Assembly: GCA_002709955.1 (NCBI GenBank)
Contig: PAQY01000003.1
Coordinates: 107,158-171,157, forward strand
Direction of reading: 5' to 3'
DNA from: Rhodospirillaceae bacterium
Lineage (GTDB): Bacteria; Pseudomonadota; Alphaproteobacteria; UBA8366; Aestuariispiraceae
DNA: 64,000 bases
Shown: in pieces, positions 52,307-61,058 of the stretch
How positions within the stretch are numbered: position 1 is the stretch's first letter
Layout of the letters: each line of letters begins with the position of its first letter
The notes under the pieces: generated by a model
What the model was told of the DNA's origin: nothing
Databases searched by the model: none
Seen by the model: the letters and a program-made list of their open reading frames with translations, nothing else
Position numbers and translations under genes: made by a program

Positions 52307-53104
52307 TTAATTTTCCGCTCTCAGCACATCACGGAAGTTCTTTCTGCCTTCTTTTGAGATTCCCAGATAAAGTTCCTTCACCTTGGGGTCGCTCAAAAGA
52401 TCCTGAGCCGGCCCGTGAAGCATCACATGGCCGGTCTCGATGATGTATCCGTAGTTCGCATTTCTCAGCGCAATGTTGGTATTTTGCTCGGCCAGAAGGA
52501 TGCTAACGCCTTCTTTGACGTTCAATTCCCGAACAATATTGAAAATCTCTTCAACCAGTTGGGGGGCCAACCCCATGGAAGGTTCGTCCAGCAACAGCAT
52601 CTTTGGCTTTGCCATCATCGCCCGGGCAACAGCGATCATTTGCTGTTCCCCCCCCGACGTGAATCCAGCCTGGCTTTTGCGCCGTTCCTTCAGTCGCTTG
52701 AAATAATTGTAAATCTTTTCCAGCTCATTCTTGAGCTCACTCTTGGAGAGCTTTCTGGAATAGGCGCCTGCGATGATGTTTTCCTCGACCGTTAAATGAC
52801 CGAAGCAGCGCCGCCCCTCCAGAACCTGAACCATGCCAAGACCAACCATTACGGCAGGGTCCTGGTTTTTCACAGGCATCCCATCATAGGTGATCGTGCC
52901 GCGTGTCACCTTGCCCCGTTCTGACGCCAACATGGTAGAAACGGCTTTCAGGGTTGTGCTCTTGCCCGCGCCGTTTCCGCCCAGCAAGGCAACGATCTTA
53001 CCGCGTGGCACGCTCAGGGATACGTCATGCACTGCAGCGATGACGTTGTCGTAAACAACTTCAATACCATCGATTTCCAGTATGTTGCCTGATGTTTCGG
53101 TCAT
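52307..53104 (-). CDS. Branched-chain-type ABC transporter ATPase LivF
   Basis: A 265-residue ATPase with Walker A GGNGAGKSTTLKAV, signature FTSGGEQQMIAVARAMM, Walker B MLLLDEPSMGLAP and H-loop-like LLAEQNTNIAL, all as in LivF. It is longer than the usual 235 residues because of a Lys-rich insertion (RKLSKSELKNELEKIYNYF) and a C-terminal tail. It starts 169 bases after the binding-protein gene; that gap shows no clear terminator. Confidence 0.95.
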   Translation of the reverse strand: MTETSGNILEIDGIEVVYDNVIAAVHDVSLSVPRGKIVALLGGNGAGKSTTLKAVSTMLASERGKVTRGTITYDGMPVKNQDPAVMVGLGMVQVLEGRRCFGHLTVEENIIAGAYSRKLSKSELKNELEKIYNYFKRLKERRKSQAGFTSGGEQQMIAVARAMMAKPKMLLLDEPSMGLAPQLVEEIFNIVRELNVKEGVSILLAEQNTNIALRNANYGYIIETGHVMLHGPAQDLLSDPKVKELYLGISKEGRKNFRDVLRAEN

Positions 53105-53273
53105 ATTACTTCCACCATCTGATTTTCGCGGGCTGAATGTCGCGGCTGTTTAGTGCGGGCCTGATCTCAGTACGGCTTGCAGGCCGCCGAAAATAACCAG
53201 GGGGGAGACGTGAAAACGGTCACACTGATATACCGAATTCAAACTCCCCACCTGGCCTAGTCAGCTTTGGTCC

Positions 53274-54611
53274 CTACGAACACTGTTTGGGTGTAATGTT
53301 GTTTTCACTCGCAAACTTGGCGGCGGATTCCTCCACCAACTTACGAATGAAACCGGGATCCAGGGGTGCCTCCCAGTCCGTGACCTGCACGAACTTGGTG
53401 CCATCCCATTGCATCATGGCGAACTTGCCCGCACCCTCGTGGTTTGCACACGAAATGGCGAACGGCGCGACCATGCCTTTCACGCCGATTTCACCCAGGC
53501 GTTCTTCCGTCATGTTCAGGGCTTCGTATCCATCCCTGAATTCTGCACCTGTTACGGCCTTACCGACCTTATTGTGCATTTCCTGGGCGATGCGCAGTGC
53601 TTCTACCCACATAACGGCAGCGCCAAGGCCCCGGTTCCAATACACGGACCCGACACGCTTTTCATCCGCCAGGTTCCCCTTGCCGCTGCCATAGACCTGT
53701 TCTTTGATCCGTTGCACCAAGGGGTATTGATCCCCTGGCAAGGCATTGGCCATAGCATAGGTGCCTTTTGCAGCATCCCCGGCAGGATACATGTCTTCTT
53801 CAGCCGCACCGAAGGTGACATAGATCATGCGTTCCCGTGGGAAACCGACCCGGGCTGCGTTAGTCATTGCGGTGGAGTTCATACCGGAACCGGCACCCCA
53901 GAAAGTGACCCAGTCTGGATTTTCCCGTCGGATCTGCAGCCATTGAGATTGCTGCTCCAGGCCCGGTGGTGGGATCGAGATTTCGACGAGTGTCACCCCC
54001 CAGTCCTCAGCGATCTTTCGCATCGCTGGCAGGGGCTCACGGCCATAGGCGGAGTCAATGTGAAGGTGCACGATCTTCTTGCCCTTCATCTTGTCGATAC
54101 CGCCTTCCTGTTCGGCCATGAACTTCATTTTCACCGCAATCTGCGACCAATAGTGACTGGCGGCGTTAAACACCCAGGGCCATACCCGGCCATCGGCGGC
54201 ATCGGTGCGTCCATACCCGTATTGGGCCAGGACAACCTGATCCTCAGCCATACGGTTGATAACGGCATAAGCGCCCGGCGTGCCCAAAGTATCGAACACG
54301 ACAATCCGCTGGCCGTCCTTTTCAAGCAGGCGTTGATAGCACTCAACCGTTTTAACGGCGTTATACTCTGTTTCACACTCTTGCCATGTCAGCATGACGC
54401 CATTTACGCCGCCGTTCATGTTGACATAGTTCATGTAGTCGATTTGAGCGCCATAATAGCCCGTTCCCATAGCGGAATAGGGACCAACGCGGCTGCTGGC
54501 GACCGGGAAATACTGAGATTCCTGAGCGCTGGCATTTTGAGTAAACATGAAAATCGAGGCTGCTGCCGCGATGAAGGTCAAAACCAAGTTTCGTTGCCTT
54601 CTATGTTTCAT
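53274..54611 (-). CDS. ABC transporter substrate-binding protein (branched-chain type)
   Basis: A 445-residue periplasmic protein of the Peripla_BP_6 (LivK-like) class, with a signal peptide (about 1-29, ending NASA). Segments such as VNMNGGVNGVMLTWQECETEYN and GKKIVHLHIDSAYGREPLPAM fit the type I binding fold of larger LivK-like proteins. It is about 70 residues longer than classical LivK, as found in transporters for aromatic or unusual carboxylates. It starts the Liv operon with a GGGAGG ribosome site. Confidence 0.92.
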   Translation of the reverse strand: MKHRRQRNLVLTFIAAAASIFMFTQNASAQESQYFPVASSRVGPYSAMGTGYYGAQIDYMNYVNMNGGVNGVMLTWQECETEYNAVKTVECYQRLLEKDGQRIVVFDTLGTPGAYAVINRMAEDQVVLAQYGYGRTDAADGRVWPWVFNAASHYWSQIAVKMKFMAEQEGGIDKMKGKKIVHLHIDSAYGREPLPAMRKIAEDWGVTLVEISIPPPGLEQQSQWLQIRRENPDWVTFWGAGSGMNSTAMTNAARVGFPRERMIYVTFGAAEEDMYPAGDAAKGTYAMANALPGDQYPLVQRIKEQVYGSGKGNLADEKRVGSVYWNRGLGAAVMWVEALRIAQEMHNKVGKAVTGAEFRDGYEALNMTEERLGEIGVKGMVAPFAISCANHEGAGKFAMMQWDGTKFVQVTDWEAPLDPGFIRKLVEESAAKFASENNITPKQCS

Positions 54612-55445
54612 CTGCTTCCTCCCTTTTGGATCGTTATTATTGGATCGGTTGAAATTTTTATTTCACCTTTTGCTTCGACACACTCGCCCCACAAGCGTCG
54701 ACCGATTTGACAAACTGGCATCGGTACCGGGACGACCAAGTCGTCAACATCACCATCAAACCCTTAACTGCGCTGGCCGGCCAAAACTCATGACGCTTTT
54801 GACAGGCCGCACCAACGCGACAAAGTTACCGGGTTCGTTTCTGTGTTTGGGAGAGTGATCGCCATCAATCGGGAGCCACGCTCAACAAAGATCGTCGTTG
54901 GGTGGACGCAAATGGCCTGTAAACAGGGCGATGCCTGCATGCTTAAATTCCCCCCTACCAGGACGTGCCCGGACTATTATTTTTCGCTCCCATTCCCGTT
55001 GCCCGACCATCATGGAGGACGTCATCGCAGGAGCTTTTTGCTGCCGCTTCGACACCCACAAAACCGTTCAGTCGGACGGCAGGCGTGTGTCATTGCGATC
55101 GCTTGGGGGAATTACCGCAATTTATATGCCAGAATTAAAAATGAAGAAAATCAATATGTTATATTTTTCAAGATTAAAAAGTGAGACATATTGTCCATTT
55201 CCACCAGACAAATTGACCGAAATTTGAGGCGCGATCCCATGAATCTATCTTTGACACCAGTCTGGGAATTCTGCCGGTCGCCAGCGATCCTCCGGTTCAT
55301 CCCCGCGTGTGCGGAGAACACGCCATGCGTGAACGCGCCAGCCACCTTGAATTGAGCGCGGCGGAATCTGGATAAACGGAAGCTTAATAGATACGTATTT
55401 TTGTGCATCTCAATGTGTGTATGCCTCACCGTATTAGGAGTCCCC
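54612..55445. other. Gene-poor region left of the insertion sequences
   Basis: About 830 bases between the ABC binding-protein start and the truncated enolase-superfamily gene. The promoter of the ABC operon must lie at the left end. No reading frame here has recognisable family sequence or good coding character. The right half turns AT-rich (about 55120-55200). The only recognisable feature is a single CRISPR-like repeat at 55293-55321. It looks like decayed DNA next to the mobile-element cluster. Confidence 0.5.
55293..55321. repeat. Orphan type I-E CRISPR-like repeat
   Basis: These 29 bases match the common type I-E repeat of the CGGTTCATCCCCGCG... family: CGGTTCATCCCCGCG, then TGTGCGGAGAACAC. 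The stem CCCCGC / GCGG(A)G is kept except for one A where the consensus has G. No second clear copy follows at the 61-base period, although a weakly similar stretch ends near 55380, and no cas gene is in the window. It is most likely the remains of an array, or chance convergence. Confidence 0.45.
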
Positions 55446-56189
55446 CTAAGGCGCGAATGATGCGATCCGCCGCTCATCGACATCTACGCCCAGCCCAGGC
55501 CCATTGGGGCAGGGCGCAACGCCCCCGCGCCGAAGTGCATCGCCCGATACGGGGCTGTCTGCAAGAAAATCGCATCCCAGATTCAATTTCCAATCAAGTT
55601 GAGGGACCGCACAGGCAGCATGAATCATTGCGCGGGTCGCGAGTCCAGATTCCATCATCATGGCCAGCCCTACTGACAGGCCTAACCCATCCGCGATCGT
55701 CGCCGCACGTATCATAGCACCCAGCCCACCAAGCTTTATTGTCTTGAGGCTAAGGCCGGCGATGGCATTCAACTGGGCAAGAGCCGTGATATCATTAAGC
55801 CCGTGAATAGCCTCGTCTGCCGAGATCGGTGCCGGCGATTGTCGCGCGAGCATGGCCATGCGGGCATTGTCCACGCTGATCGGTTGTTCCAGATATGCGA
55901 TTCCAGATTCCGCGGCTGCACGCGCGAAACGCAGAGCGGTCGGAATGGTCCATGCCATATTCGCGTCCGCCGCAAGAAAGATGTCATCCCCCAGTGCGGA
56001 TCGTATCGCTTTGAAGGTCTCGATGTCGTTACGCACGTCATCAATGCCAACCTTCAGCTTGAATCCTGCAACACCATCTGCGCGCAACACTTCCACCGAT
56101 GTGAGCGTCTCAGCCAACGTGCCATCACCGCCAACAATTGACAGAACCGGCACCTCTGTGCGCCAACACCCACCAAGCAGCTTTCTCAA
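55446..56189 (-). pseudogene. Enolase-superfamily enzyme (mandelate racemase/muconate-lactonising type), 5' end missing
   Basis: The remaining frame covers about 247 residues of the barrel domain: the KLKVG motif (catalytic Lys), metal-binding Asp in FLAADANMAW, Glu in YLEQPIS, Asp-Glu in ISADEAIH and Lys in LKTIKLGGLG. The whole capping domain, usually about 120 residues before the LLGG-x-W motif, is absent; the frame instead runs into sequence next to the IS6-type transposase remnant with a TTG as its only start. The enzyme is therefore almost certainly inactive. It was probably a cycloisomerase or dipeptide epimerase before insertion cut it. Confidence 0.8.
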
Positions 56190-56235
56190 AAGAAACCAGA
56201 TTGAGGCAATTTGAGTATCCGGATAGCCTCCTTAG

Positions 56236-56863
56236 ATGACAAAACTTCCATTCCGTTATTTCAAGACGTCACCCGAGATCATCCGGCTCGCAGTCATGAT
56301 GCACGTTCGGTATCCACTGTCACTTCGCTATGTTGAAGACTTGCTCCATAAACGCAGGATCGATATCTGTCATGAGACGGTGCGCTATTGGTGGAGCCGT
56401 TTCGGGCCAATGTTCGCCGGTGAAATCCGGAAATGTCACGTTACAAACCGTTCATATTCAAATTGGTGGTGGCATCTGGATGAGGCGTTAGTGAGGATCA
56501 ATGGAGAAACCCACTATCTGTGGCGTGCTGTTGACCACGAAGGAGAAGTGCTGGAGTCCTTTGTTACGGAACGCCGCGACCACAAGGCTGCATTAGCATT
56601 CTTGAAGAAAGCAGTGAAACGATATGGCCAACCGAAGGTCATTGCGACGGATCGACTGAGGTCCTACCGGTTGCTATGGAGGTCGTTAGGAAAACTATAG
56701 CGTCGAGATTTTCCAATTGCCATTTCGTCGACGAGAGCGAGCCATGCCCAGGTTTAGGCTCAAACGAAGTTTGCAGAAACTCTCGTCCATCCACCCTAAC
56801 ATTTCCAACTACTTCAACTTTCAAAGACACCTTATCTCAAGAGACGAGATCGCATTTGTCTGA
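56236..56863 (+). pseudogene. Degenerate IS6-family transposase
   Basis: The first 140 residues are a good IS6/IS26-type transposase: FRYFKTSPEIIRLAVMMHVRYPLSLR, the first catalytic Asp in WWHLDEALVRINGE and the second in IATDRLRSY. Just after this the frame shifts: family sequence continues as AMEVV in another frame, and a third frame gives LPFRRRERAMPRFR...LQKLSSIHPNISNYFNFQRHL up to a TGA at 56863. The block with the third catalytic Glu (around NNRAENSH) is missing, so the gene has frameshifts and a deletion and cannot work. It marks the break of the enolase-superfamily gene. Confidence 0.85.
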
Positions 56864-56947
56864 TGGTGTGGACGGCTCCACCCAAACGGCATCACGATGT
56901 GCCATATTGGTGCTGTTTGAAACCAACAGTGGGAAGGAGCCATTCAC

Positions 56948-57970
56948 ATGACGATTACAACACTCGGGATTGATCTCGCCAAGTCGGTTTTCCAGTTGCA
57001 CGGTGTGAACGCGCGAGGGGCCGTTGTTTTGCAGAAGAAGCTGCGGCGTGGCGCTGTTCTCACTTTTCTGAGTAAACTCGAGCCATGCCTGATCGGCATG
57101 GAGGCTTGCGCCACGTCGCATTACTGGGCGCGGTAGATTGCAGCTCTTGGACATACAGTACGTTTGATCCCACCTTCCTATGTGAAGCCCTACGTCAAAC
57201 GACAAAAGAACGATGCCGCAGATGCTGAAGCCATCTGTGAGGCAGTCACGCGCCCGAACATGCGCTTTGTGGCCGTAAAGACTGAGGAGCAGCAAGGTGT
57301 TCTTGTACTACACCGTTCTCGCGACCTTCTGATGCGACAGCGTACGATGATCCTCAATGCAATCCGCGCTCATTTTGCTGAGTTTGGGATTATCACTGCG
57401 CAGGGACCTCGAAAGGTGATCGACCTGGTTAGCCGACTTCGTGATGATGATAGCCTTGGACTGCCGGATGTTGTCCGCTCCGCGCTTTTGGCTTTGGCGA
57501 TTCAACTCGACAGTCTGGCTGTCGAGGCTCGAAATATCGAACGGCGACTGATGGCATGGCACAAACAGAGTGTGGCAAGTCAGCGACTTGAGACAATCCC
57601 GGGCGTCGGCATCCTAACGGCGACCGCGCTTGCCGCCAGCGTGCCTGACCCGAGTGTGTTCAAATCCGGTCGCCAGTTTGCAGCCTATCTTGGCCTCGTG
57701 CCCAGACAGAACTCGTCGGGTGGCAAAGATCGTCTTGGGCATATATCGAAGATGGGCAACGGTTATCTACGCAAGCTGCTTGTTGTTGGCGCGACCTCTG
57801 TCACGCGACGAGCGCCAACCATCGACACACGTACTGGCGTCTGGGTCAGATCCCTCCTCAAATGCAAGCCGATACGGGTTGTGACAGTCGCCATCGCTAA
57901 CAAGGCCGCACGTATTGCGTGGGCGCTGCTCACAAAGGAAGAAGCCTATAAGGCAGCCTCGGCTAGCTGA
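56948..57970 (+). pseudogene. IS110-family transposase interrupted by an in-frame TAG
   Basis: Reading through one TAG gives a 340-codon DEDD transposase/recombinase. The N-terminal RuvC-like part has GIDLAKSVFQLHGV, GMEACATSHYWAR and, after the stop, QKNDAADAEAICEA with the conserved Asp pair; the C-terminal Tnp_20 domain has TIPGVGILTATALAA and FAAYLGLVPRQNSSGGKDR plus the conserved Ser region. The TAG at 57134-57136 stands where relatives usually have Glu (AREIAALGH), so one GAG-to-TAG change explains it. The rest is intact, so the mutation is recent or the stop is sometimes read through. Confidence 0.88.
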
Positions 57971-58248
57971 ACAGGGCCAACTATGGGGCCAACTAAACGG
58001 AAAAGAACACGCGGCGCACGATCCAGCCGCAATGAGATGCAAGGGCTAGCGTGAGTGATGATGATCAAACGGGACCGCTACCAGGACACCCCGAAGTGGT
58101 GTCTGGGCATTAAAGCTCGATTGTCTGATTGGGACCTGGCATGCGGACTTCATCAGGGCCAGTGGCTGTATGCATCGCGTCAAAAGGCCGGACACATGAC
58201 CGCACCCCGCAACGATCAAAATCAGCTCAAATCAGCCCTTGCGCAAAA
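57971..58248 (+). ncRNA. Candidate bridge-RNA region of the IS1111-type element
   Basis: IS110-family elements encode a non-coding bridge RNA that pairs with donor and target DNA; in the IS1111 group it lies after the transposase gene. This 278-base stretch is in that place. It holds a 12-base-period direct repeat (GGGCCAACTA at 57974 and 57986) and a strong hairpin at 58081-58106 (CCAG-ACACC paired with GGTGT-CTGG, one bulged G, 7-base loop). A small open frame (58055-58300) crosses the right repeat and has no family resemblance. Limits of the RNA are unknown. Confidence 0.4.
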
Positions 58249-58459
58249 GGAGCCGTCCACACATGACACCACCCGCGTTTGCAAACCATCCCGGCAGTAA
58301 TCAGGTTCAATTGGAAACCTCAATTGTCCCACTTTCAGCATTTTAGTTTAAAACCATATCCGTAAAATAAAACGATCTATACTGAGTAAAATGCTTGTCG
58401 ACATCGAAATTCCTATGCCATGATGCTGTATGGATGGAGACAGAAAACAAGGGTAAAAA

Positions 58460-59422
58460 ATGTCAAAAATTATGAAAATTGCCTTTGAAGAGCACTTTAT
58501 GACACCAGGATTTCAGGAATACTCAAAGAGTTTTCTGGGATTGATTGATAGTGATGTCGCTCAAAAAATTACTCAGCGTCTATCTGATTTTGATGATGAA
58601 CGCCTTAAACTCATGGATGCGCATGACATTGAGCTGACGGTTTTGTCGCAAACTGGTCCTGGTGTTCAAGGAGAAACGGACACAGCACGCGCAATTGAAC
58701 GCGCCCGCTATAGTAATGATTTTCTGGCGGATCGCATCAGCGCCCATAAGGGCCGATTGGGTGGGTTTGCGGTTCTTCCAATGCAGGATCCAAAAGCTGC
58801 TTCGGAAGAACTTGAGCGCGCCGTAACGCAATTGGGTCTGAAGGGGGCGCTGGTGAATGGCCACACTGGTGGCACCTATTACGATGCCCCGCAATACGAT
58901 GTTTTTTGGGAACGGCTTCAGGCCCTGGATGTCCCCTTCTATTTGCATCCGACCGATGCAAAGACACAACCGTTTAGCTTTGCTGACCATCCGGAAATGC
59001 AAGGTGCGACCTGGGGCTGGGGTGTAGAAACGGCCAGCCATGCATTGCGCCTGCTATTCGGAGGGGTCTTTGATCGCTTTCCCAACATAAAGATTGTCTT
59101 GGGACATATGGGTGAGGGATTGCCCTATCTGCGGTGGCGCTTTGACAGTCGCTTTGCCGTCTATCATCACGGTATCAAGCTGGCGCGCAAGCCGTCCGAG
59201 TATCTGGGATCGAACATCGTCATCACAACATCAGGTGTCTGCTCGCATCCCGCTTTGATCGGCGCGATTGGAGAATTGGGAGAGGACGCGGTCATGTTCT
59301 CGATCGACTATCCTTATGAGAGCACCGAAGAGGCCTGCACCTTCATTGAGACAGCGCCGCTGGATGATGCAACCCGCCGCAAAGTGTGCCGCGACAATGC
59401 CGCGCGCCTTTTCAAACTTTAA
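58460..59422 (+). CDS. Amidohydrolase-family decarboxylase, PicC-like (3,6-dihydroxypicolinate decarboxylase candidate)
   Basis: A 320-residue metal-dependent decarboxylase of the gamma-resorcylate/ACMSD family. Metal ligands and catalytic residues align well with gamma-resorcylate decarboxylase: Glu10 and His12 (AFEEHF), His163 (FYLHPTD), His216 (LGHMGEG) and Asp283 (SIDYP). These enzymes remove CO2 from hydroxylated aromatic acids without oxygen. It starts a cluster with 2,5-dihydroxypyridine degradation genes; in Alcaligenes faecalis the PicC enzyme of this family turns 3,6-dihydroxypicolinate into 2,5-dihydroxypyridine, which fits exactly. It starts about 200 bases after the IS element; no regulator precedes it. 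Confidence 0.82.
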   Translation: MSKIMKIAFEEHFMTPGFQEYSKSFLGLIDSDVAQKITQRLSDFDDERLKLMDAHDIELTVLSQTGPGVQGETDTARAIERARYSNDFLADRISAHKGRLGGFAVLPMQDPKAASEELERAVTQLGLKGALVNGHTGGTYYDAPQYDVFWERLQALDVPFYLHPTDAKTQPFSFADHPEMQGATWGWGVETASHALRLLFGGVFDRFPNIKIVLGHMGEGLPYLRWRFDSRFAVYHHGIKLARKPSEYLGSNIVITTSGVCSHPALIGAIGELGEDAVMFSIDYPYESTEEACTFIETAPLDDATRRKVCRDNAARLFKL

Positions 59423-59436
59423 GAAAGCTCCTCCTT

Positions 59437-60189
59437 ATGACTCGATCTTTTCGTATCGGACAAATTGTCCCCAGTTCCAACACCACCATGGAAACTGAGA
59501 TTCCGGCACTGTTGACGGCCAGACAGACCATTCTACCGGAACGCTTCACCTTTCATTCCAGTCGTATGCGCATGAAAACGGTCCGCAAGGAAGAGCTGGC
59601 CGCAATGGATGCACAATCCGATCGCTGCGCTCTGGAGCTTAGCGATGCACGCATGGATGTCATGGGGTATGCCTGCCTGGTTGCAATCATGTCGATGGGC
59701 CATGGCTACCACCGCACATCATCTGAGCGATTGCATCAGGTCACCGTATCGAATGGTGGCCCGTGCCCAGTAGTTACCAGTGCCGGGGCGCTGTGTGATG
59801 CCCTGGGTGTGATTGGGGCAAAGCGGGTTGCGCTGGTCGCACCTTATATGAAGCCACTAACCGAAATGGTCGTCGATTACATCCAAAATGAAGGATATGA
59901 GGTGGCCATTTGGCGCGCCCTTGAGATCCCAGACAATTTGGAGGTGGGGCGTCATGATCCTGCCAAACTGCCCGGAATTGTCTCCGAGATGAATGTCGGG
60001 GACGTCGATGCAATCATCCTGTCCGCCTGTGTCCAAATGCCATCCTTGCCTTCCGTTGGCTTGGTGGAGGCGATGACGGGCAAGCCTGTGATCACGGCGG
60101 CTATTTCGACAACCTATGCAATGCTGAAAGAGTTGGGATTGGAACGCCGGGTTCCGGGTGCAGGTGCGCTTCTGTCTGGTGCGTATTAA
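59437..60189 (+). CDS. nicE: Maleate cis-trans isomerase
   Basis: A 250-residue member of the Asp/Glu racemase superfamily that turns maleate into fumarate, the last step of the pathway. Its two catalytic Cys are Cys80 in MGYACLVAIMS and Cys198 in LSACVQMPS, and the N-terminal IGQIVPSSNTTMETE is typical of maleate isomerases. The ATG at 59437 is chosen since the upstream part of the frame lies inside the preceding gene; a CTCCTCC-rich stretch rather than a clear SD precedes it, so it may depend on coupling. Called picG in picolinate clusters. Confidence 0.9.
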   Translation: MTRSFRIGQIVPSSNTTMETEIPALLTARQTILPERFTFHSSRMRMKTVRKEELAAMDAQSDRCALELSDARMDVMGYACLVAIMSMGHGYHRTSSERLHQVTVSNGGPCPVVTSAGALCDALGVIGAKRVALVAPYMKPLTEMVVDYIQNEGYEVAIWRALEIPDNLEVGRHDPAKLPGIVSEMNVGDVDAIILSACVQMPSLPSVGLVEAMTGKPVITAAISTTYAMLKELGLERRVPGAGALLSGAY

Positions 60190-60201
60190 GGGGGGAATGC
60201 G

Positions 60202-61026
60202 ATGACAAACTTACTGTATGGCGCAAATGTGAATGCGAATGGTATACGCCAACATTACCTGCGCTATGGCGGGTCTGACGGCGTGCGCAAAGACCGCGAC
60301 CCCGTAATCGTGATTCCGGGTATCACCAGCCCAGCCATCACCTGGGGTTTTGTCGGTGAACATATCGGCGCATGTTTCGACACCTATATTCTGGATGTTC
60401 GTGGGCGCGGTCTATCGGAGGCCTCTGACAGTCTGGACTACGGCATCAATGCGCAAGCCGACGATGTGCTGGAATTTGCAAAAGCCTTGGGTCTATCGCG
60501 CTACAGCCTTGTTGGACATTCCATGGGGGCACGCATCGGCATGCGCGCCTTGCGCCGTGGCGATACCAGTCCGCAGCGTTTGGTTATGGTTGATCCGCCC
60601 GTCTCTGGGCCGGGTCGTCGCGAATATCCTTCCAAGCTGCCCTGGTATATCGACAGCATGGCGGCGGCGCGTAAGGGCATGGATGCGGACGCGATGCGCG
60701 CCTTCTGCGCAACCTGGACTGAAGAGCAATTGCTGTTGCGGGCAGAGTGGCTGCATACCTGCGACGAGCGCGCCATCCGTCAAAGCTTTGACGAATTCCA
60801 CACCGATGATTTCCATGCTGACATTCCCCATGTGACACAGCCTGTTCTGCTGGTGCGTGCTGGCAAGGGCGGCGTGATTCTGGATGAGGATGTGGCGGAA
60901 ATGCAATCCATGAAACCGGATATGCTGGTCTCAACCGTTGCGAATGCGGGCCATATGATCCCCTGGGATGATGAACCGGACTTTTATCGATCCATGGGTG
61001 ATTTCCTGGGTGCAACCATTGCGTAG
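60202..61026 (+). CDS. nicD: N-formylmaleamate deformylase (alpha/beta hydrolase)
   Basis: A 274-residue alpha/beta hydrolase resembling NicD, which splits N-formylmaleamate into maleamate and formate. The catalytic triad is visible: Ser107 in VGHSMGA, Asp131 in VMVDPPVSG and His251 in NAGHMIPWDD; the oxyanion region is IPGITSPAITWGF. A GGGG ribosome site precedes the ATG. It starts 12 bases after the isomerase and is followed by the ring-cleavage gene. The formate released fits the formate dehydrogenase genes at 38.6-44.6 kb. Confidence 0.88.
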   Translation: MTNLLYGANVNANGIRQHYLRYGGSDGVRKDRDPVIVIPGITSPAITWGFVGEHIGACFDTYILDVRGRGLSEASDSLDYGINAQADDVLEFAKALGLSRYSLVGHSMGARIGMRALRRGDTSPQRLVMVDPPVSGPGRREYPSKLPWYIDSMAAARKGMDADAMRAFCATWTEEQLLLRAEWLHTCDERAIRQSFDEFHTDDFHADIPHVTQPVLLVRAGKGGVILDEDVAEMQSMKPDMLVSTVANAGHMIPWDDEPDFYRSMGDFLGATIA

Positions 61027-61058
61027 GTCTTACGACTCATTTCCGAGGAGGAGATACA

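Larger units (their letters stand above)
56866..58262 (+). mobile_element. IS110-family element, IS1111 group, bounded by subterminal inverted repeats
   Basis: A perfect 14-bp inverted repeat brackets the transposase gene: GTGTGGACGGCTCC at 56866-56879 and GGAGCCGTCCACAC at 58249-58262. IS1111-group elements carry such subterminal repeats rather than true ends, so the real borders lie a few bases outside. Only 68 bases separate the left repeat from the transposase start, while about 280 non-coding bases lie on the right, the arrangement of the IS1111 group. The left repeat lies three bases after the end of the IS6 remnant. Confidence 0.8.

Noticed and set aside
53105-53273. Terminator or attenuator between the ABC binding-protein gene and livF
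   Set aside because: Only a very short GGC/GCC stem without T-run is visible; not enough to call.
54612-54860. Sigma-54 promoter (TGGCAC-N5-TTGC) before the ABC operon
   Set aside because: Reading both strands, no site with both GG and GC elements at the right spacing was found.
54843-55227. Overlapping open frames of about 110 codons in the gene-poor region
   Set aside because: They compete in different frames, show no known motif, and the region turns AT-rich and decayed; no support as genes.
55322-55385. A second CRISPR repeat after the orphan one
   Set aside because: The stretch near 55354-55382 has only loose similarity (a GGATAAACGG-like end) and lacks the stem, so it does not make an array.
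56190-56235. Terminal inverted repeat of the IS6-type element
   Set aside because: No convincing match to a known IS6 end or to the right flank was found by eye, so its limits are left open.
58055-58300. Open frame of 81 codons after the IS110-type transposase
   Set aside because: It crosses the right inverted repeat of the element and has no recognisable family sequence; the region is better explained as the non-coding end with the bridge RNA.
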